From Actinomycetota bacterium (GTDB taxonomy: Bacteria; Actinomycetota; Acidimicrobiia; Acidimicrobiales; JACDEA01), in the NCBI GenBank assembly GCA_013816725.1, contig JACDEA010000018.1:1-14266 (forward strand): a stretch of DNA of 14,266 bases, in the 5' to 3' direction. The translations under genes and the position numbers were made by a program. The notes under the pieces were generated by a model. That model had not been told where the DNA came from. It saw only the letters and a program-made list of their open reading frames with translations, and made no database searches. This document shows positions 7,005 through 14,266 of the stretch, one piece after another (the first letter of the stretch is position 1; every line of letters begins with the position of its first letter).

Positions 7005-8503
7005 CACTTGGCCGCCTGTTCCATGTGGTCGAGCAGCCGGTGCACCGAAGGGTTGATGCGGTCGAGCACCGGCTTCGGGTACACGCCGAGGAACACGATC
7101 ATCGCGATCAGCGGCACGAGGACAGCCCGCTCACGAAGGTTGAGGTCGGGGATGTCGGCGTTGTCGCCCTCGGCCGGGCCGTGGAACACGCGCTGATATG
7201 CCCACAGCAGATACACGGCGGCGAGGATCACCCCGCTGGTGGCGACCACCGCCCACCAGCGATGAGTGGCGAACGTGCCCAGGAGGATCAGGAACTCGCC
7301 GACGAAGCCGTTCAGCCCCGGCAAACCGACCGACGAGAGCATCACAACCATGAACGCGGCGGCGAGCAGCGGCACCGACTTTTGTAGGCCGCCCAGTTCG
7401 GCGATCTGACGGGTGTGGCGGCGCTCGTAGATCATCCCGACGAGGAGGAACAGCGCGCCGGTCGACAGCCCGTGGTTCACCATCTGGAGCACGCCGCCGG
7501 AAAGTCCCTGGCTCGTGAAGGCGAACGTTCCCAAGATGATGAACCCGAGGTGGGCCACCGACGAGTAGGCGACGAGGCGCTTCAGGTCCTTCTGCATCGT
7601 CGCCACGATGGCGCCGTAGGTGATCCCGATGACGGCGAGGGTAAGGAGAATCGGCGCCAGGTCGATCGCCGCCCGCGGGAACAGGTACAGCCCGAACCGC
7701 AGGATGCCGTAGGTACCCATCTTCAGCAAGACGCCAGCCAGAATCACCGACCCGGCGGTGGGTGCCTCGGTGTGCGCATCGGGCAACCACGTGTGCAGCG
7801 GGAACAGCGGAACCTTCACGGCGAAGCCGATGGCGAAGGCGAGGAAGACCCAGCGCGCCGTGGTCTCCGCCAGCGCCTGCTTCTCGGCCAGTTGCACGAG
7901 ATCGAATGTGAGGACGCCGGTGGCCCGCTGGTGCAGGAACACCAGCGCCAGCATCCCCACGAGCATGAAGGCCGACCCGGCCAGCGTGAACAAGAAGAAC
8001 TTGATCGCCGCGTAGGCGCGGTTGTCGTACCCCCACCCGCCGATCAAGAAGTACATCGGCACGAGCACGATTTCGAAGAACAGGAAGAACAGGAAGAGGT
8101 CGAGGGCCAGGAACGTGCCCAGGCACCCAGCCTCGAGAAGCAGCATCCACGCGACGTAATTCTTCACATCGCGCGTGACGGGGGCGCCCAGTAGCGCGAG
8201 CGGGAACAACACGCCGGTAAGGACGACGAGCCACAGCGAGATGCCGTCGACGCCCAATTTCCAGGAGATGCCGAACTCCTTGATCCAGCTGTGGTGCGAC
8301 ACCATCTGGAAGCCAGCGTCGCCCACTTTGAACTGCACGGCCATGTAGATCGTGAGCGCGGCGGTCGCCACGGTGAACATCACCCCGACGACGCGCAACA
8401 CCTCAGTACGCGCGTGTGGGATCAACGCCGTGATGAGTCCGCCGATCGCGGGAAGCAGGACGATCGCGGTCAGGATGGGGAACGTGGCGTGGGTCTCGTG
8501 CAC
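7004..8503 (-). CDS. nuoM: NADH-quinone oxidoreductase subunit M
   Basis: This 499-residue antiporter-like subunit forms part of the proton-pumping arm of complex I. Glu144 (in LFFEIVLVPMY) matches the E. coli position exactly, and Lys230 (in GFAVKVPLFPLHTWLPDAHTEAP, residues 226-248) corresponds to E. coli Lys234. The frame stays open far upstream, but that part runs antisense-like through nuoL in another frame. I chose the GTG at 8503, 2 bases after the nuoL stop, because the protein then starts with a short polar N-terminus before the first helix, as in the family. There is no clear ribosome site, so it is probably coupled to nuoL translation. Its stop overlaps the nuoN start by one base. 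Confidence 0.95.
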   Translation of the reverse strand: MHETHATFPILTAIVLLPAIGGLITALIPHARTEVLRVVGVMFTVATAALTIYMAVQFKVGDAGFQMVSHHSWIKEFGISWKLGVDGISLWLVVLTGVLFPLALLGAPVTRDVKNYVAWMLLLEAGCLGTFLALDLFLFFLFFEIVLVPMYFLIGGWGYDNRAYAAIKFFLFTLAGSAFMLVGMLALVFLHQRATGVLTFDLVQLAEKQALAETTARWVFLAFAIGFAVKVPLFPLHTWLPDAHTEAPTAGSVILAGVLLKMGTYGILRFGLYLFPRAAIDLAPILLTLAVIGITYGAIVATMQKDLKRLVAYSSVAHLGFIILGTFAFTSQGLSGGVLQMVNHGLSTGALFLLVGMIYERRHTRQIAELGGLQKSVPLLAAAFMVVMLSSVGLPGLNGFVGEFLILLGTFATHRWWAVVATSGVILAAVYLLWAYQRVFHGPAEGDNADIPDLNLRERAVLVPLIAMIVFLGVYPKPVLDRINPSVHRLLDHMEQAAK

Positions 8504-8505
8504 GA

Positions 8506-10389
8506 TCAGCCCGACGCCCGGATGACGACGTAGGTGAGCAGCGCGACCGCACCACCAGCGACTGCCAGCGCGTAGTTGCGGACGTAACCCGTCTGAAGCA
8601 GGCGCAGGCGGTCGCCGCTGCGGCGCACGAGCACCCCCACACCGTTGTACGCGCCATCGACGGCGCCCTTGTCCACGCTGTAGGCCGACCAGTTCGCCAG
8701 TTCGCGGCCGGGGCCGCCGACGACAGCGGATATGCCTTCGTCGACGCGCCAGGCCCGCTGCAGGATCGCGGGCTCGACCGATGGGTTGTCGCTCCGGCGC
8801 GACCACATCGATCGGGCGACGAACAACCCCGTGAGCGCGGCCGCCGTCGAGATGGCGGCGAGGACCAGTTGGGTGGCGCCGGTAGCGAGCAGCTCGTGCT
8901 CGGTGATGTGGATTACCGGGTCCAAGAAGTTGCCGAGCGCAGCGGAGTCGCCGAACGGGAGGTTGAGCGCGCCGGCCACCACGGCGGCAACGGCGAGGAC
9001 CACCAACGGGATCGTCATCGTGGGCGGCGCCTCGTGGGGATCGCCGGCGTGGCTGTCGTCGCCACTCCAACGCGACTCGCCATAGAACACGAGCATGACC
9101 TGGCGGGTCATGTAATAGGCGGTGAGCAACGCTGTCAGTGTGCCGACCGCCCACAGGATCGGGCTCTTGTCCCAAGCGTTGATGAGGATCTCGTCCTTGG
9201 ACCAGAAGCCGGCGAACGGCGGCACGCCCGATATCGCCAACCAGCCGACGATGAACGTCGCCCATGTGATCGGGAGGAGGCGTCGCAACGCGCCCATTCG
9301 CTTCATGTCCTGTTCGTCATGCATTCCGTGGATCACCGCCCCGGCGGCAAGGAAGAGCAGCGCCTTGAAGAACGCGTGGGTGATCATGTGGAAGACGGCG
9401 GCGACGTAGGCGCCCGAGCCAACGGCGAGGAACATGTAGCCCAGTTGCGAGATGGTCGAGTAGGCCAGGACGCGCTTGATGTCGTTCTGGGCACAGGCGA
9501 TGGTTGCCGCGAACAACGCCGTCGCGCCGCCGACGATCGCAATGACGGTGGCCACATCCGGGGCGACGTGGAGGATGGGGCTGATGCGCACCATGAGGTA
9601 GACGCCGGCGGTCACCATCGTCGCCGCGTGGATGAGGGCGGAGACGGGAGTCGGGCCCTCCATGGCGTCGGGCAGCCACACGTACAGCGGGAGTTGGGCC
9701 GACTTGCCGCAGGCACCGAGAAAAAGGAGCAGCCCGATCGCGGTCGCCGTCCCGACCGACAACAGATCAACGTTGGGAAGCACGTCGACGTAATTGAGCG
9801 AGCCGAACGCCCCGAAGATCAAGAAGGTGGCCAGCAGGAACCCGAAGTCGCCGATGCGGTTGGTGACGAACGCCTTCTTGCCGGCCGTAGCCGCCGTCTC
9901 CCGTTCGAACCAGAAGGAAATCAGCAGGTAGGAGCAGGCGCCCACACCTTCCCAGCCCAGGAATGTCAGAACGAAGTTGTCGGCCAGCACGAGCATCAAC
10001 ATCGAGAACACGAAGAGGTTGAGGTAGACGAAGAAGCGCGGGTAGCGCTCGTCGCCGTGCATGTAGCCGACGGAGTACAGGTGGATCAGCGTGCTGACGC
10101 CGGTTACGAACAACGCCATCGTGATCGACAACGGGTCGAGCAGCAGGCTGGCTTTGATCTCCAGTCGCCCGACGTGGATCCACGTGAACAGCGAGTCGGT
10201 GACGCTGCGCTCGTCGCCCTGGAACCGCAGAAGCCCGACGAAGGTGACGCAGGTCGCGGCGAACGACCCCGCCACCGCCAAGGTTCCCAGCCACCCGGCG
10301 CCGGGTTCGCCCAGCCGGCGGCCGAACAGCGTCAGCAACACGAACCCGGCCAGCGGAAAGGCAGGGATGATCCACGCCGCCTCGATCAC
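8506..10389 (-). CDS. nuoL: NADH-quinone oxidoreductase subunit L
   Basis: This 627-residue protein is the distal antiporter-like subunit of complex I, which carries the long lateral helix along the membrane arm. Glu147 in the LGWEGVGACSYLL helix and Lys229 in ACGKSAQLPLYVWLPDAM correspond to E. coli Glu144 and Lys229. The family signature WLPDAMEGPTPVSALIHAAT is at 239-258. The start is GTG at 10389, well supported by a strong ribosome site (GGAGG, 7-base spacer) and by the hydrophobic N-terminus beginning at once. The open frame upstream of this is Ser/Pro/Arg-rich shadow sequence. The length is close to the usual 610-640. It lies 13 bases after nuoK. Confidence 0.97.
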   Translation of the reverse strand: MIEAAWIIPAFPLAGFVLLTLFGRRLGEPGAGWLGTLAVAGSFAATCVTFVGLLRFQGDERSVTDSLFTWIHVGRLEIKASLLLDPLSITMALFVTGVSTLIHLYSVGYMHGDERYPRFFVYLNLFVFSMLMLVLADNFVLTFLGWEGVGACSYLLISFWFERETAATAGKKAFVTNRIGDFGFLLATFLIFGAFGSLNYVDVLPNVDLLSVGTATAIGLLLFLGACGKSAQLPLYVWLPDAMEGPTPVSALIHAATMVTAGVYLMVRISPILHVAPDVATVIAIVGGATALFAATIACAQNDIKRVLAYSTISQLGYMFLAVGSGAYVAAVFHMITHAFFKALLFLAAGAVIHGMHDEQDMKRMGALRRLLPITWATFIVGWLAISGVPPFAGFWSKDEILINAWDKSPILWAVGTLTALLTAYYMTRQVMLVFYGESRWSGDDSHAGDPHEAPPTMTIPLVVLAVAAVVAGALNLPFGDSAALGNFLDPVIHITEHELLATGATQLVLAAISTAAALTGLFVARSMWSRRSDNPSVEPAILQRAWRVDEGISAVVGGPGRELANWSAYSVDKGAVDGAYNGVGVLVRRSGDRLRLLQTGYVRNYALAVAGGAVALLTYVVIRASG

Positions 10390-10396
10390 GCGCCGG

Positions 10397-10401
10397 CCTC
10401 C
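10397..10401 (-). promoter_or_regulatory. Shine-Dalgarno site fixing the nuoL GTG start
   Basis: GGAGG on the minus strand lies 7 bases before the GTG at 10389, in the 13-base gap between nuoK and nuoL. It is the best ribosome-binding match seen in the nuo operon here, and it decides the nuoL start against the longer open frame upstream. Confidence 0.75.
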
Positions 10402-10402
10402 G

Positions 10403-10708
10403 TCATCCCTTGAGTAGGTGCAGGTCGTCGGCGGTGGCGCCCGAGCGGCGGCGGAAGATGGCGACGATGATGCCGAGGCCGACCACGACCTCGGCCGCGG
10501 CCACGACGAGCACAAAAAAAACCACGGCTTGGCCGCCGATGTCGTTGAGCATCCGGGCGAAGGTCACGAACGTGAGGTTGACCGCGTTGAGCATCAGCTC
10601 GACACACATGAACATCACCAAGACGTTGCGGCGGATCATCAGCCCGACCGCGCCAATGGTGAACAGCAGCGCTGCCAGGATCAGGTAGGCCTCACCGCCG
10701 ACGGTCAT
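10403..10708 (-). CDS. nuoK: NADH-quinone oxidoreductase subunit K
   Basis: This 101-residue protein has three membrane helices and belongs to the proton-translocating membrane arm of complex I. The two conserved membrane glutamates are present: Glu37 (in MCVELMLNAVNL) and Glu73 (in AAAEVVVGLGI), corresponding to E. coli Glu36 and Glu72. The length is standard. The ATG at 10708 overlaps the nuoJ stop in an ATGA arrangement, typical of coupled complex I genes. An unusual feature is a run of eight T on the coding strand (10514-10521) spanning V-F-F codons, at odds with the GC-rich codon use around it. Confidence 0.96.
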   Translation of the reverse strand: MTVGGEAYLILAALLFTIGAVGLMIRRNVLVMFMCVELMLNAVNLTFVTFARMLNDIGGQAVVFFVLVVAAAEVVVGLGIIVAIFRRRSGATADDLHLLKG

Positions 10709-11280
10709 TCGCCGCCCACCGGCTCGGGTTGTTCCTCGCTGGCCCGTCGGGGCTTGCGGGCCAGAACCACTGCGCCGACAACGGCGATCACGAGGAGCAC
10801 CGACGTCACCTCGAACGCCAAGAGGTAGCGGGTGAAGATGACCGACGCCAGCTTCTCGACGTTCGTGCCGGGGCCGTTCAGCGGACCGGCGTCGGACTCC
10901 ACGCCGGCGGCCCACGAATTCTGCATACGGCTCAGCAACAACAACTCTCCGAGCGTCATCAAGGCGAGCACGAGCGCGATCGGGCGCTGGCCGGGTAAGG
11001 GGTCGGCCTCGATGCTCTCCTCTTTGTCGACACCGAGCAGCATGATCACGAACAGGAACAGCACGACAATGGCGCCGGCGTAGACGATCACCTGGACCGC
11101 AGCGAGGAAGTGGGCCTCCTGGGCCACGAACAGCACGGCGACACCGAACAACGTCATCACGAGCATCAGCGCGGAGTGCACCGGATTGCGCGCCGTGACC
11201 ACGCCGATGGCGCCGGTGAGGATGATCACCGCCGAAATGGCGAACACGGCGGCGTCGACCCTGGTCGCGGCGAGGATCAT
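10705..11280 (-). CDS. nuoJ: NADH-quinone oxidoreductase subunit J
   Basis: This 191-residue, five-helix subunit sits between NuoH and NuoK in the membrane arm. The family pattern is clear: NPVHSALMLVMTLFGVAVLF near residue 31, then AQEAHFLAAVQVIVYAGAI, including the conserved helix with the Tyr-Ala-Gly-Ala segment, then a cytoplasmic Glu/Asp loop (VDKEES), and a final helix near 155-178. The chain ends in a charged Arg/Glu/Pro tail. The ATG at 11280 overlaps the nuoI stop by four bases (ATGA); an upstream ATG at 11337 lies within nuoI and is rejected. Length fits the actinobacterial form. Confidence 0.96.
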   Translation of the reverse strand: MILAATRVDAAVFAISAVIILTGAIGVVTARNPVHSALMLVMTLFGVAVLFVAQEAHFLAAVQVIVYAGAIVVLFLFVIMLLGVDKEESIEADPLPGQRPIALVLALMTLGELLLLSRMQNSWAAGVESDAGPLNGPGTNVEKLASVIFTRYLLAFEVTSVLLVIAVVGAVVLARKPRRASEEQPEPVGGE

Positions 11281-11861
11281 TCGCCCGACTGACCCTTCTC
11301 GGGGGCCTTGCGACCAAAGCCCAGCTCGCCTGACCACTGGTCGGTGCCTTCAAAGCTGGCGGCGCCGCCGGGCGAGGTGGCTCGCATCCAGCCGGAGTTC
11401 ATGCTGTCGTCGCGCCGCTCGTCCTCCCACGGGAGTCGTTGTGAGTTCCCGTTGTCGTCGACCAGCAACTCGTCACGTGTGTAGATCGCGTCCTGCCGGT
11501 TGGTAAAGGAGAACTCGAAGAGCTTGGTCTCGGTGATCGCCTCGGTGGGGCAGGCCTCCACGCACAGGTCGCAGTGGATGCAGCGCAAGTAGTTGATCTC
11601 GTAGACGAACCCGTAGCGCTCGCCGGGCGATACCGGGGCGTCGGGCGGGTTGTCACGTCCGCGCACATAGATGCAACGGGCGGGACAGACGCCGGCACAC
11701 AGTTCGCAGCCGATGCACTTCTCCATGCCGTCCTCGTACCGGTTGAGGACGTGACGACCGTGGAACCGCTCGGGCTTGGGCCGCACCTCGTCGGGGTACT
11801 GCGTGGTGACGATGTCGTTGAACTGGCGAAGCGTGACGCGGAAGCCGTCGAAGAGACCCAT
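11277..11861 (-). CDS. nuoI: NADH-quinone oxidoreductase subunit I (two 4Fe-4S ferredoxin domain)
   Basis: This 194-residue peripheral-arm subunit carries the N6a and N6b iron-sulfur clusters that pass electrons towards the N2 cluster and quinone. Cysteines 49, 52, 55 and 59 (CIGCELCAGVCP) and 94, 97, 100 and 104 (CIHCDLCVEACP) form two classic CxxCxxCxxxCP motifs; by family convention the last Cys of each motif ligates the other cluster. The C-terminus has a polar tail of about 50 residues after the second motif, longer than the E. coli protein but in keeping with actinobacterial homologues. The ATG at 11861 shares one base with the nuoH stop. A purine-rich AAGGGG lies 10 bases upstream at 11872-11877, inside nuoH. 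The longer open frame upstream is shadow sequence across nuoH. Confidence 0.97.
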   Translation of the reverse strand: MGLFDGFRVTLRQFNDIVTTQYPDEVRPKPERFHGRHVLNRYEDGMEKCIGCELCAGVCPARCIYVRGRDNPPDAPVSPGERYGFVYEINYLRCIHCDLCVEACPTEAITETKLFEFSFTNRQDAIYTRDELLVDDNGNSQRLPWEDERRDDSMNSGWMRATSPGGAASFEGTDQWSGELGFGRKAPEKGQSGE

Positions 11862-13033
11862 CAGTTGTGCACCCCTTCCTCGGCGTTGGCCCGGCCTACC
11901 GCCATCGAACGGGCGAGCAGAACATAGAAGAGAAGCCCCACGGCGAACACGATGGGGATGTACTTCCAGCGGCCGATGATGATGGCGGCGTCGACGAGGA
12001 GCCAGGCCAGGGCCAGCGGGATCAGGCGCTTCCAGCCGAGGTCCATCAGCTGGTCGTAGCGCAGGCGCGGCAACGTGGCCCGTAGCCAGACGTAGGTGAA
12101 CAGGAACACGAAGAGCTTCACGAGGAACCAGACCAGGCCCCACAGGATGCCGGTGTTCAACGCGTCGCCCAGCGGCGACGATGGCCCGCCCAGGAAGAGG
12201 GTGACGATGATCGCCGACATCGTCACGGTGTTCATGAACTCGGCGAGGAAGAACAGGGCGAAGCGGATGGAGCTGTACTCGGTGTGGAACCCGCCGACCA
12301 GCTCCTGCTCGGCCTCGACCAGGTCGAAGGGCGGGCGGTTCAACTCGGCGGTCACGGCGACGATGAAGATCAGGAATGGGACGATGCCGAGCCGGAACAC
12401 GTTCCAGTGCAGGATCCCGCCGGCCTGGGAGAGGACGATGTCGCGCGTCGACAGCGAACCGGTGATGAGCACGACCGATGCGACCGAGAGACCCATCGCC
12501 GCTTCGTAGGACACCATCTGAGCCGACGCCCGCACCGAACCCAGCAGCGGGTACTTGGAGCCCGACGACCAGCCGGCCAGCATCACGCCGTAGACCGCCG
12601 TCGACGAACAGGCCAGTACGAACAGGATCCCGATGGGCGGGTCGGCCAGCTGGAGCAGCGTGCGGTGGCCGAAGATCGAGATAGAGCCGCCCACGGGCAC
12701 GATGGCGAACAGCAAGAAGGCGGGAACCGCCGACAGGTACGGGGCCAGACGGAAGATGCGCAGGTCGGCCTCGTCGGGGGCCAGATCCTCCTTGAAGAAC
12801 AGCTTGATGCCGTCGGCCAAGGTCTGGAGCAAGCCAAACGGGCCGGCGCGATTGGGGCCGATCCGGTTCTGGAACACCCGGGCGATGACCTTGCGCTCGA
12901 ACCACACCATGAACATGACGGCGACCATCAAGATGGCGAACGTGGCCACCGTCTTGATGAGGACCACGATGAGGACCACGAGGTCGACGCCGTTTCGGAA
13001 CAGCGGGTCGCCGGCGGCCAACAACGAACTCAC
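11861..13033 (-). CDS. nuoH: NADH-quinone oxidoreductase subunit H
   Basis: This 390-residue, eight-helix membrane subunit forms much of the quinone-binding chamber at the junction of complex I arms. Signatures are intact: FERKVIARVFQNRIGPNRAG at residues 45-64, the following LADGIKLFFKED loop, and ELNRPPFDLVEAEQELVGGF at 230-249 leading into HTEYSS. The C-terminal part also has the expected WLRATLPRLRYDQLMDLGWK stretch. The start is GTG at 13033, which overlaps the nuoG stop by four bases (GTGA), with a GGAG 5 bases upstream inside nuoG. The length is slightly above the E. coli protein (325), as usual for actinobacteria. Confidence 0.97.
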   Translation of the reverse strand: MSSLLAAGDPLFRNGVDLVVLIVVLIKTVATFAILMVAVMFMVWFERKVIARVFQNRIGPNRAGPFGLLQTLADGIKLFFKEDLAPDEADLRIFRLAPYLSAVPAFLLFAIVPVGGSISIFGHRTLLQLADPPIGILFVLACSSTAVYGVMLAGWSSGSKYPLLGSVRASAQMVSYEAAMGLSVASVVLITGSLSTRDIVLSQAGGILHWNVFRLGIVPFLIFIVAVTAELNRPPFDLVEAEQELVGGFHTEYSSIRFALFFLAEFMNTVTMSAIIVTLFLGGPSSPLGDALNTGILWGLVWFLVKLFVFLFTYVWLRATLPRLRYDQLMDLGWKRLIPLALAWLLVDAAIIIGRWKYIPIVFAVGLLFYVLLARSMAVGRANAEEGVHN

Positions 13034-14266
13034 GGCGTCTCCATGCGCACGTCGTTCGACGACGCCGCCGCGTCGATGAGGTCGGCGGCACCGAGGCCAC
13101 CGTTGTTGAACGGCACGTAGGCATTCCCGCGGGGCACGGTCTCGTCGGCCACCGCGGTCACGACCAAGCGCGTGCGCCCGATGAGCCGCACGCTGCCGCC
13201 CGAACGCACGCCCAGGCGCTCCAGGTCGTAGGGGTTGACGTGGACGTCGGGGTCCTTGGCCAGGGGCGCCATGGACGACGACTGCTGCACGAGCGTGCCG
13301 TTGTCATAGAGGACGCGCGACGACACGAGCCGAAGGGCGTAGGCGTCGTGTGGCGCGACCACCGGCTCCGTGGGCTCGGGCGAATACGTGAGTAGGGGCG
13401 GCCGCTCGGCCGACGGTTCGGGTGCGCTGGGCTCGGGCGTGTTCTCCGGGGCGATCGCCATCACGGGCGCGCCCTGGTCTTCGACCTCGAGCACCCCCGG
13501 CGTGGCGACGGGATCCAGCCCGCCGGCGTCCTGCACCGCGCCGTGCCCGCCGGTGTCGCTGGCCGGCATCGGCTCGGCCCTCGCCGGCGCCTCGGCCAAG
13601 GGCGGAATCACGCCGTCGCGGAATTCGCGGGAACCGAGCAACGCGCCCGTGACGCCGGCGTGCGACGGCGCCATCCGCTGTATCTCCTCGGTGAGGTCGT
13701 CGATCGTTTCAGTGGCGAACGGGCCGCCGAGACGGGCGGCCAACTCGGCGGCGATCATCCAGTCGGGCCAGGCGACCCCGGGCGGCGTGAGTTTCTGCCC
13801 AAGGCGGCTGACCCGGCCCTCGATGTTCGTCGTCGTACCCGGGCGCTCGGCGAACGCGGCGGCGGGAAGAACGACGTCGGCGTGGTCCAGCGAGGGGTTG
13901 GCGAAGACGTCGACCGCAATCACCGACCCCGCGCCGCTCATCGCCCGGCGCGCCAGTTCACGGTCGGGGACGTCGGCCAGCGGGTCGGCGCCGAGCAGAA
14001 CCAACGCCTGCACCTTGCCTTCGGCCGCGGCCGCCAGGATGCCCAGCGCGTCGCTGCCGCGGATCTCCGGAACCGTGCCCCACTCCTGATCGAACCAGTG
14101 GCGGCCGTCGTCGAGGCTCACCCGCCCGGGAAGCACTCCGGGAGCCAGGCCCATGTCGAGCGCGCCGAGGACGTTGCCCCGCCGCAGCGCAGGGAGGATG
14201 CGGGCCTCGGGCAGTCCCGCGGCCAGGATCGCGATGGCATCGGCAACCTGGTCGGCCGGCTCGGCC
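13030..14266 (-). CDS. nuoG: NADH-quinone oxidoreductase subunit G, C-terminal part (cut by window edge)
   Basis: About 411 C-terminal residues are visible; the N-terminal iron-sulfur domains lie beyond the right edge. The frame is open to base 14266, so the ATG at 14154 is internal, not a start. The visible part belongs to the molybdopterin-oxidoreductase-like fold of NuoG: LVLLGADPLADVPDRELARR, HADVVLPAAAFAERPGTTTN, IEGRVSRLGQKLTPPG and WPDWMIAAELAARLGG occur in the usual order. A final domain like the molybdopterin-dinucleotide-binding domain runs from about 13340 down to 13040. Between them (about 13350-13610) is a Pro/Ala/Glu-rich, low-complexity linker of about 87 residues. In complex I this subunit is peripheral and carries electrons towards NuoI. 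Its stop overlaps the nuoH GTG by four bases. Confidence 0.95.
   Translation of the reverse strand, partial: AEPADQVADAIAILAAGLPEARILPALRRGNVLGALDMGLAPGVLPGRVSLDDGRHWFDQEWGTVPEIRGSDALGILAAAAEGKVQALVLLGADPLADVPDRELARRAMSGAGSVIAVDVFANPSLDHADVVLPAAAFAERPGTTTNIEGRVSRLGQKLTPPGVAWPDWMIAAELAARLGGPFATETIDDLTEEIQRMAPSHAGVTGALLGSREFRDGVIPPLAEAPARAEPMPASDTGGHGAVQDAGGLDPVATPGVLEVEDQGAPVMAIAPENTPEPSAPEPSAERPPLLTYSPEPTEPVVAPHDAYALRLVSSRVLYDNGTLVQQSSSMAPLAKDPDVHVNPYDLERLGVRSGGSVRLIGRTRLVVTAVADETVPRGNAYVPFNNGGLGAADLIDAAASSNDVRMETP

Noticed and set aside
7004..9265. 753-residue minus-strand frame that would give nuoM a long N-terminal extension
   Set aside because: The extra 250 or so residues are Arg/Pro-rich and lie across nuoL in a different frame. 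NuoM similarity begins at the GTG at 8503. The long frames over nuoI (to 13124), nuoK (to 11353) and nuoL (to 10515) are trimmed for the same reason.
8869..10413. 514-residue open frame on the plus strand opposite nuoL
   Set aside because: It is highly charged (Glu, Asp, His, Gln, Arg), as expected from reading the opposite strand of a hydrophobic membrane-protein gene, and it has no domain or promoter. nuoL on the other strand is certain. Similar long frames opposite nuoN (6012-7196) and nuoM (7415-8194) are rejected for the same reason.
10386..10607. Possible programmed frameshift at the T8 run in nuoK, continuing in another frame to 10386
   Set aside because: The shifted product is a low-complexity Arg/Pro/His-rich tail with no motif, and normal nuoK is full length with all key residues. 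There is no evidence for a stimulatory structure.

Overview
This window is a gene-dense stretch of a GC-rich bacterial chromosome, roughly two-thirds G+C by eye. Third codon positions are almost all G or C, GTG starts are frequent, and two genes appear to have leaderless promoters (a TANNNT box 6-7 bases before the ATG). Together with the style of the NuoG C-terminus and the small secreted proteins, this suggests a high-GC actinobacterium, possibly of the Acidimicrobiia type. The phylum is a reasonable inference; the class is a guess.

Right part (5,045-14,266, minus strand, read right to left): the distal half of a respiratory complex I (NADH-quinone oxidoreductase) operon. The order is nuoG (C-terminal part, cut by the window edge), nuoH, nuoI, nuoJ, nuoK, nuoL, nuoM, nuoN. 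These genes overlap by 1-4 bases or lie within 13 bases of each other. The three antiporter-like subunits (L, M, N) and NuoK keep their key membrane Glu/Lys residues, and NuoI keeps both 4Fe-4S cysteine motifs. A small secreted or membrane-anchored protein of unknown function follows nuoN after 4 bases, as the apparent last gene of the operon.

Middle (1,403-5,067, plus strand): a short homogentisate 1,2-dioxygenase-like cupin enzyme; 4 bases later a three-helix membrane protein with an extracytoplasmic domain and a C-terminal SH3-like domain; then, behind its own likely leaderless promoter, a TIM-barrel amidohydrolase of the decarboxylase-like Amidohydro_2 type. The amidohydrolase runs tail-to-tail into the last gene of the nuo operon and overlaps it by 23 bases. 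The two enzymes suggest aromatic-acid catabolism, but no other homogentisate-pathway gene is present to confirm it.

Left part (28-1,346, minus strand): a two-gene unit, divergent from the dioxygenase, encoding a lipoprotein and a secreted PKD-like protein whose reading frames overlap by 13 bases. Both look like conserved but uncharacterised actinobacterial exported proteins.

I see no RNA genes, insertion sequences, CRISPR, phage genes or defence genes, and no intergenic stretch over 60 bases. Most of the window is ordinary core metabolism. The parts least explained by known biology are the exported protein pair on the left, the SH3 membrane protein coupled to the dioxygenase, and the small secreted protein on the tail of the nuo operon.
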